DNA of 11,027 nt from JBCBRR01 sp039029235 (GTDB lineage: Bacteria; Bacteroidota; Bacteroidia; Cytophagales; Amoebophilaceae): assembly GCA_039029235.1 (NCBI GenBank), contig JBCCGO010000025.1, forward strand, positions 1 to 11,027, read 5' to 3'. The position numbers were made by a program, and so were the translations under genes. The notes below the pieces were generated by a model. That model was not told where the DNA came from. It saw nothing but the letters and a program-made list of their open reading frames with translations, and made no database searches. How positions within the stretch are numbered: position 1 is the stretch's first letter; each line of letters starts with the position of its first letter. This document shows positions 7,073-11,027 of the stretch, one piece after another.

Positions 7073-9994
7073 ATGCGACTAGCGCGCCTTTGTAATAACC
7101 CCCAAACCATTAGAGCGATGAATACCAGAGACACTAAATTATTTAATTGCTACACCCAAAGCCAGCAAGGCGCGGCCAGGATATTATTTACCGTATGGCT
7201 GCTCACGAGCTGCAGCCCAGATATGGCACTAGCTGCCCCTAAGACCGAAGGAGCCATGGTGCCAGCAACGACAGCCACCAGTCCAGGCGATCCGTCCCTG
7301 GCCAGTACACCCCCTACGCCCCCGCCTGGGGGCATCTTGCAGTTGCCCCCAGACTCCCCAGGCCCACGCTGGGGCAGCAGCCCAGCCATAGAGGCAGCAC
7401 TCCAGCGCCAGCCAGCTGCTAGCCTACGCGCCAGAACGATAGACAGGCTAGCCAGTCGCTTCTCAAGGCCTAGGCCACAAGTGGCCCTCAGGACCCAGGC
7501 TGGCCCTGTAGCCGAAGGCGATGAAACAAGCGCTAGCAGTAGCCAGCACCCAGCAGCAGCCACCGCTCCAGGTCAAGTCCCAGAACTGACTCAGAACCTT
7601 ACCAGTCTATACCAAGCAGACGATAAGTTGCCCAAGCTCATAGAAGACGATGACACCCCAGAGCAACGCATAGCAGACTACTACGTCAAGCTCCAGGCAG
7701 TCATAAGTGAGTCAGGAGCAGGGGTAGAAAGTGCCGCTGCCCGAGACAAGGTGGTAGGCGAGAAAAGAGCCATCCAGATTAAAGAGATCTTTGATGCGCT
7801 AGAGGAAGAAGGAGATAAGCCGGCAGGTAGGGTGCTCCTCCTAGGGGGAGCAGGTATTGGTAAGACCACCCTGATGCACTACATCTCCCACCAGTGGGCC
7901 AAAGGGGAGCTGTGGAAAGATAAATATGCCTACCTCTTTCGGGTGCGGCTCAAGGAGCTTTTGAACGACAGCTGGCAATCAGCATACGACATAGAGGACC
8001 TGGGCGAGCATCCCTTAGCCTGTTTTATCCATCATTGCTTACGTAACCAACGCGCCCAGCTTCCACGCAGCGAAAGAAATACACGCCAGCTTTGCAAGCT
8101 TGAGAAAGTTAAAAGTTTGCTTGAGGATCCAGCAAGTCAGCCTAGCACGTTACTCCTGGTGGATGGCTATGATGAAATAGCCAGCCAGCGCCAGCAAGGA
8201 ATTGTCAAAGAGATTGTCGATGCAATCTTAGACCAAAGGCAAGTGATCATGACCTCGAGGCCGAATGCAGTGAGCCAGCAGCTTCGGGCATCCTTTGACC
8301 GGCAGGTCGAGAACCAGGGGCTAGACCAGGAAGGTATTGGCCACTACATTGACCTGCAGTTTGGCGAAAAACAAAAACAAACAGGCCAAGCGCTGAAAGA
8401 GTTTCTAACAAAGAATAAGCAGATTATAGGCATGTGTGAAGTGCCCATCAACACAGCCTTGCTATGCATCATCTGGCAAGACGAGGAGATCAGAGAGAAA
8501 TTACAAAAACAAGTAGGCGAAGATTTCAAGCTTGGAGCGCTCTATGAAGAGCTCGTGCTCTGGCTAGGGAGGAGGTACCTGAAGAAGTTTCAAGGAAGAG
8601 ACCACAAAGAACTAACCGATCAAAACATTTTTAGCCATCCTGAAGTCAAGACACTCAAGGAGGTTGCCTACAGAAGCTTTACAGGATCGGGTCAGGAGCA
8701 ATCAGCCGGGACTTTGGGCATAGCAGGCGAGCTAATAGCTAACACAGCGCAAGAGCAAGGGACCAAGATAGAGTCGGTGTATTCATACGGGTTATTCAGG
8801 GCAGAGGGCGTCAAGGAAGCACTCAAAGACAAGACGCACTACTTCATCCATTTGACCTTCCAAGAGTATCTAACGGCCCTCCGCTTAAGCGAAAAGCTCT
8901 CTGCTCCCCAAGGAGAAGGCGTTCGAGCAGTAGCCAGGCACATAGCGGAACATCGCAACGAGCCCCGGTATCTGATGACCTTAAAGTTTCTAGCTGGGCT
9001 AGTGAGCAAGAGCGACAACAAGGAGGTAGTCCAAAGATTCTGGGAAGCAGTCAGCTGTAACGTAGAAGGGGTTTTGGAGCTAGGGGTAGCCAGCAAAGTA
9101 GGGCTGCTGATGCACCTCTTGGCCCAGAGTACCCTCCAAGGGGAGTTAGATGAGCGCATACCGAACAGAGAGCAGCTTCAGGAGCTAGTAGATGAAGAAG
9201 TAGAGAAGGATTTAGCGCGGTGGCAAGCGCATCTCATAGATAGTGGCTACCAGTCAGCAGCCCTGGTCAAGAAGCTACGGGCAGTAATTTATCAGGAAGC
9301 GCCCCAAGAAGCAGCTATCTCATCGCTGAGCTCAGCCCTAGAGATAGGGCTATCCCTAGGCAGTAGGGTAGTAGAAGAGGAGCAGTCATTAGCAGGACAT
9401 TTAGAGAAGTTGCTCGATTCTTCTGTTTGGCAGGTGCAAGGCCTGGCAGCATCCAAGCTATCCCAAGCATTGGATAACCAAGTTGACCCAGAGCAAGCAA
9501 GTGGACTATTAGCCAAACTACTATCCCTTTATGGGACTGCTAATACAGCCAGGGAAGCGTTGTTGTGCCTATCCCGGCTCACCGAGCTTAGCCCAGCAAT
9601 TGTTGTGGAGGAGCTATTAAAGAGAGCGAATCAGGGAATAGAGGGATCCTCAGCCCTTAAGCTTTGCGCGAAGCTGGTCGAGGTGAACCCTGAGTTAGCT
9701 GAACAGGTGCTAGCAACGGCTCAGACAGGGCTCCAAGACGAGGATGAGTATGTGAGGGAGGAGGCCCTTACACTTACCGAAGCACCATCAGCGCCCGGTC
9801 GTCCGTTTGTTCCGTCCACGCCCGAGTCTCCCGTTGCGCCATGGTCCCCGTCCGGGCCAGCAGGACCGGGGCGACCTACTGGACCCGGCTTGCCCATTGC
9901 CCCGCGGGCACCGGTAAGTCCAGCAGCACCCTACGAGGAGACAAAACACAGAGAAAAACAAGTCCTAGTGACCATATCAGAGAACAGAAGGTAG
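7073..9994 (+). CDS. NACHT-domain NTPase with lipoprotein-like leader and helical repeats; 3' end replaced by foreign DNA
   Basis: A STAND-class NTPase. The NACHT core has Walker A GGAGIGKTT (258-266), Walker B LLVDGYDEI (361-369), the sensor-like TSRP (394-397) and the FIHLTFQEYLTA segment (591-602) typical of the end of the NACHT module. Before it lies a leader with a hydrophobic ILFTVWLL stretch and a lipobox LTSC (44-47), then a proline/alanine-rich linker (about 55-170). This suggests export and lipid anchoring. After it comes an alpha-helical repeat region; the last part shows units starting at P806, P841 and P873, 32-35 residues apart. The third unit stops short at about residue 899, base 9769. 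The remaining 74 codons to the TAG at 9992 lie antisense to a collagen exon and its introns and are not part of the natural protein. The start is either the ATG at 7073, which has AGGAG directly against it with no spacer, or the ATG at 7118, which gives a more normal leader. Role unknown: bacterial NACHT proteins include antiphage sensors, but in amoeba and arthropod symbionts they are often suspected effectors. Confidence 0.85.
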   Translation: MRLARLCNNPQTIRAMNTRDTKLFNCYTQSQQGAARILFTVWLLTSCSPDMALAAPKTEGAMVPATTATSPGDPSLASTPPTPPPGGILQLPPDSPGPRWGSSPAIEAALQRQPAASLRARTIDRLASRFSRPRPQVALRTQAGPVAEGDETSASSSQHPAAATAPGQVPELTQNLTSLYQADDKLPKLIEDDDTPEQRIADYYVKLQAVISESGAGVESAAARDKVVGEKRAIQIKEIFDALEEEGDKPAGRVLLLGGAGIGKTTLMHYISHQWAKGELWKDKYAYLFRVRLKELLNDSWQSAYDIEDLGEHPLACFIHHCLRNQRAQLPRSERNTRQLCKLEKVKSLLEDPASQPSTLLLVDGYDEIASQRQQGIVKEIVDAILDQRQVIMTSRPNAVSQQLRASFDRQVENQGLDQEGIGHYIDLQFGEKQKQTGQALKEFLTKNKQIIGMCEVPINTALLCIIWQDEEIREKLQKQVGEDFKLGALYEELVLWLGRRYLKKFQGRDHKELTDQNIFSHPEVKTLKEVAYRSFTGSGQEQSAGTLGIAGELIANTAQEQGTKIESVYSYGLFRAEGVKEALKDKTHYFIHLTFQEYLTALRLSEKLSAPQGEGVRAVARHIAEHRNEPRYLMTLKFLAGLVSKSDNKEVVQRFWEAVSCNVEGVLELGVASKVGLLMHLLAQSTLQGELDERIPNREQLQELVDEEVEKDLARWQAHLIDSGYQSAALVKKLRAVIYQEAPQEAAISSLSSALEIGLSLGSRVVEEEQSLAGHLEKLLDSSVWQVQGLAASKLSQALDNQVDPEQASGLLAKLLSLYGTANTAREALLCLSRLTELSPAIVVEELLKRANQGIEGSSALKLCAKLVEVNPELAEQVLATAQTGLQDEDEYVREEALTLTEAPSAPGRPFVPSTPESPVAPWSPSGPAGPGRPTGPGLPIAPRAPVSPAAPYEETKHREKQVLVTISENRR
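9764..9773. other. Junction between bacterial and eukaryotic DNA
   Basis: To the left, the plus strand encodes a helical repeat (EYVREEAL, ending at 9769). To the right, the minus strand carries a splice donor GTAAGTG at 9777-9771 attached to a collagen exon. The two signals meet or overlap within a few bases, so the change of origin lies in about 9764-9773. No target-site duplication, inverted repeat or mobile-element end is visible at the join. This suits either an assembly or library chimera, or a non-homologous insertion. Confidence 0.75.
9778..9930 (-). CDS. Collagen triple-helix exon (eukaryotic, 153 nt)
   Basis: Read on the minus strand, this is 51 codons that form 17 perfect Gly-X-Y triplets, beginning GAA GLT GAR GAM GKP and ending GTN GRP GAD GAS. 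Several prolines sit in the Y position (GKP, GRP), as in hydroxylated animal collagens. The exon is preceded by a long pyrimidine-rich tract ending TCCTCGTAG at 9931 and followed by the donor GTAAGTG (9777-9771). The triplet pattern stops exactly at the donor. The exon begins with a full glycine codon and ends on a full codon (phase 0). Fibrillar collagen exons descend from 54- and 45-nt units, and 153 equals 54+99 or 45+108, so the length fits a fused unit. The product would be part of a secreted extracellular-matrix collagen of the host. The collagen type cannot be told from this. Confidence 0.88.
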
Positions 9995-10633
9995 ATTTCA
10001 GGTGTGTACACCGGGAGATTGCTGGAGTGGTTCTCCCAGGTGGCATTCATTGCAGTGATCACAACACTTCTGCAAGAAACTACAAAAGCTTGCATAGAAA
10101 CAACGCCAAGTAGCACAGATTGATTCTCAGTTTACATTGTACTGGTTCCCGGGCAATGCGGGCCACACATGCTATACATCTGGATCTGCAGTAAAGCTAG
10201 GTCCGGGCCACGAGTGTGCGATCCCGAGTAACCTGATAGTTTAGGGCACTGTCACACGTAGACAAAGGTACTAGGTTTGAATTCCGCCTGCAGATCCCTG
10301 TTGCCCACTGTTGCTCACAACAGATCCTCTTTAGCTGATCACAGCTGCTGATACTTAGTGTTGTACCCATGTTGAATTCAAGCAGGCTGTGTACACGGTA
10401 CTGCCTTCTGTTAGTATACAATGCTCGATTGTTGCGTCACAGAAACTTGCAGCTTGCAAGCCTGCCTCAGAACATCCCTGTTACCAACTGAGTGAGTCTG
10501 TATCATGACTGAATATCAAACTGCATCAGCAGAAATCTCTGAATATCTCCGCATGCCCATCCACATGAAAGGAACCCTTTACCAGACAAAAAGGAGAACT
10601 GCAACCTTTAACTAGTTGCTAAATATCACTTAC
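9931..10633 (-). other. Intron between two collagen exons (703 nt)
   Basis: On the minus strand it opens with GTAAGTGATA at 10633 and closes with a pyrimidine-rich tract and TAG at 9931. It joins a 45-nt exon to a 153-nt exon, both in phase 0, so splicing continues the Gly-X-Y register without a break. I see no open frame of interest and no tandem repeat in it. The TAG that ends the bacterial NACHT frame (9992-9994) lies inside this intron by chance. Confidence 0.8.
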
Positions 10634-10678
10634 GGTGTTGCCTTTGCGACCGTCCGCTCCGGGAGCGCCAGCTGGACC
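10634..10678 (-). CDS. Collagen triple-helix exon (eukaryotic, 45 nt)
   Basis: On the minus strand, 15 codons give five perfect triplets: GPA GAP GAD GRK GNT. The acceptor TTTCTTGTTCCAG ends at 10679 and the donor GTAAGTG starts at 10633. Forty-five nucleotides is one of the standard exon sizes of fibrillar collagen genes, and both ends are in phase 0. It lies upstream, in gene orientation, of the 153-nt exon and belongs to the same gene. It is too short to stand out as an ORF and is recognised by its splice sites and triplet pattern. Confidence 0.85.

Positions 10679-11027
<349 letters not shown>

Noticed and set aside
9778..9930. Bacterial collagen-like protein on the minus strand
   Set aside because: The triplets stop exactly at a GTAAGTG donor and begin after a pyrimidine-tract/TAG acceptor, and a second exon with the same structure lies 703 nt away, so a spliced eukaryotic gene explains it better.
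9841..10113. 90-codon plus-strand frame at the end of the NACHT gene
   Set aside because: It lies antisense to the collagen exon and intron and starts inside them; it is open only because of the collagen codon pattern.

Overview
The window is a composite of two kinds of DNA. Positions 1 to about 9765 are bacterial: compact, intronless, with long intact ORFs. A Bacteroidota endosymbiont of the Amoebophilus/Cardinium type is the best guess. This rests on the large NACHT protein with a lipoprotein-like leader and helical repeats, the helicase style and the DnaE style. It is an inference from family knowledge, not a phylogenetic result. Positions from about 9770 to 11027 look like animal nuclear DNA. 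On the minus strand there are two short exons made of uninterrupted collagen Gly-X-Y triplets, bounded by consensus GTAAGT donors and pyrimidine-tract/AG acceptors, followed by non-coding sequence with an (AG)25 microsatellite.

Bacterial layout: a 35-residue C-terminal tail of an unidentified protein (2-109, +) converges on an AddA/RecB-like UvrD superfamily helicase (187-2898, -) that has all its helicase motifs but no nuclease domain. A 145-bp divergent spacer separates it from dnaE (3044-6493, +), the replicative DNA polymerase III alpha subunit, which has its catalytic aspartates and a complete-looking PHP metal site. A 579-bp gene-free region follows, holding two full and one partial copy of a degenerate tandem repeat of about 160 bp. 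Next is a NACHT-domain STAND NTPase (from 7073 or 7118, +) with a lipobox-like leader, a proline-rich linker and C-terminal helical repeats.

The NACHT reading frame stays open to 9994, but only the part up to about residue 899 (about 9769) looks bacterial. The last 74 codons run antisense through a collagen exon and into its intron, so the apparent proline-rich C-terminus is an artefact and the real protein is cut off in the middle of a helical repeat. The junction lies within roughly 9764-9773, just inside the intron that follows the 153-nt collagen exon. Either the contig is an assembly chimera of symbiont and host reads, or symbiont DNA has been inserted into a host collagen gene. The sequence alone cannot separate these, although the intact bacterial ORFs favour a chimera or a very recent insertion.

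How the genes relate: the helicase and dnaE are replication and repair genes on opposite strands and are probably not co-transcribed. The NACHT gene is a separate accessory locus, plausibly involved in host interaction or in defence.
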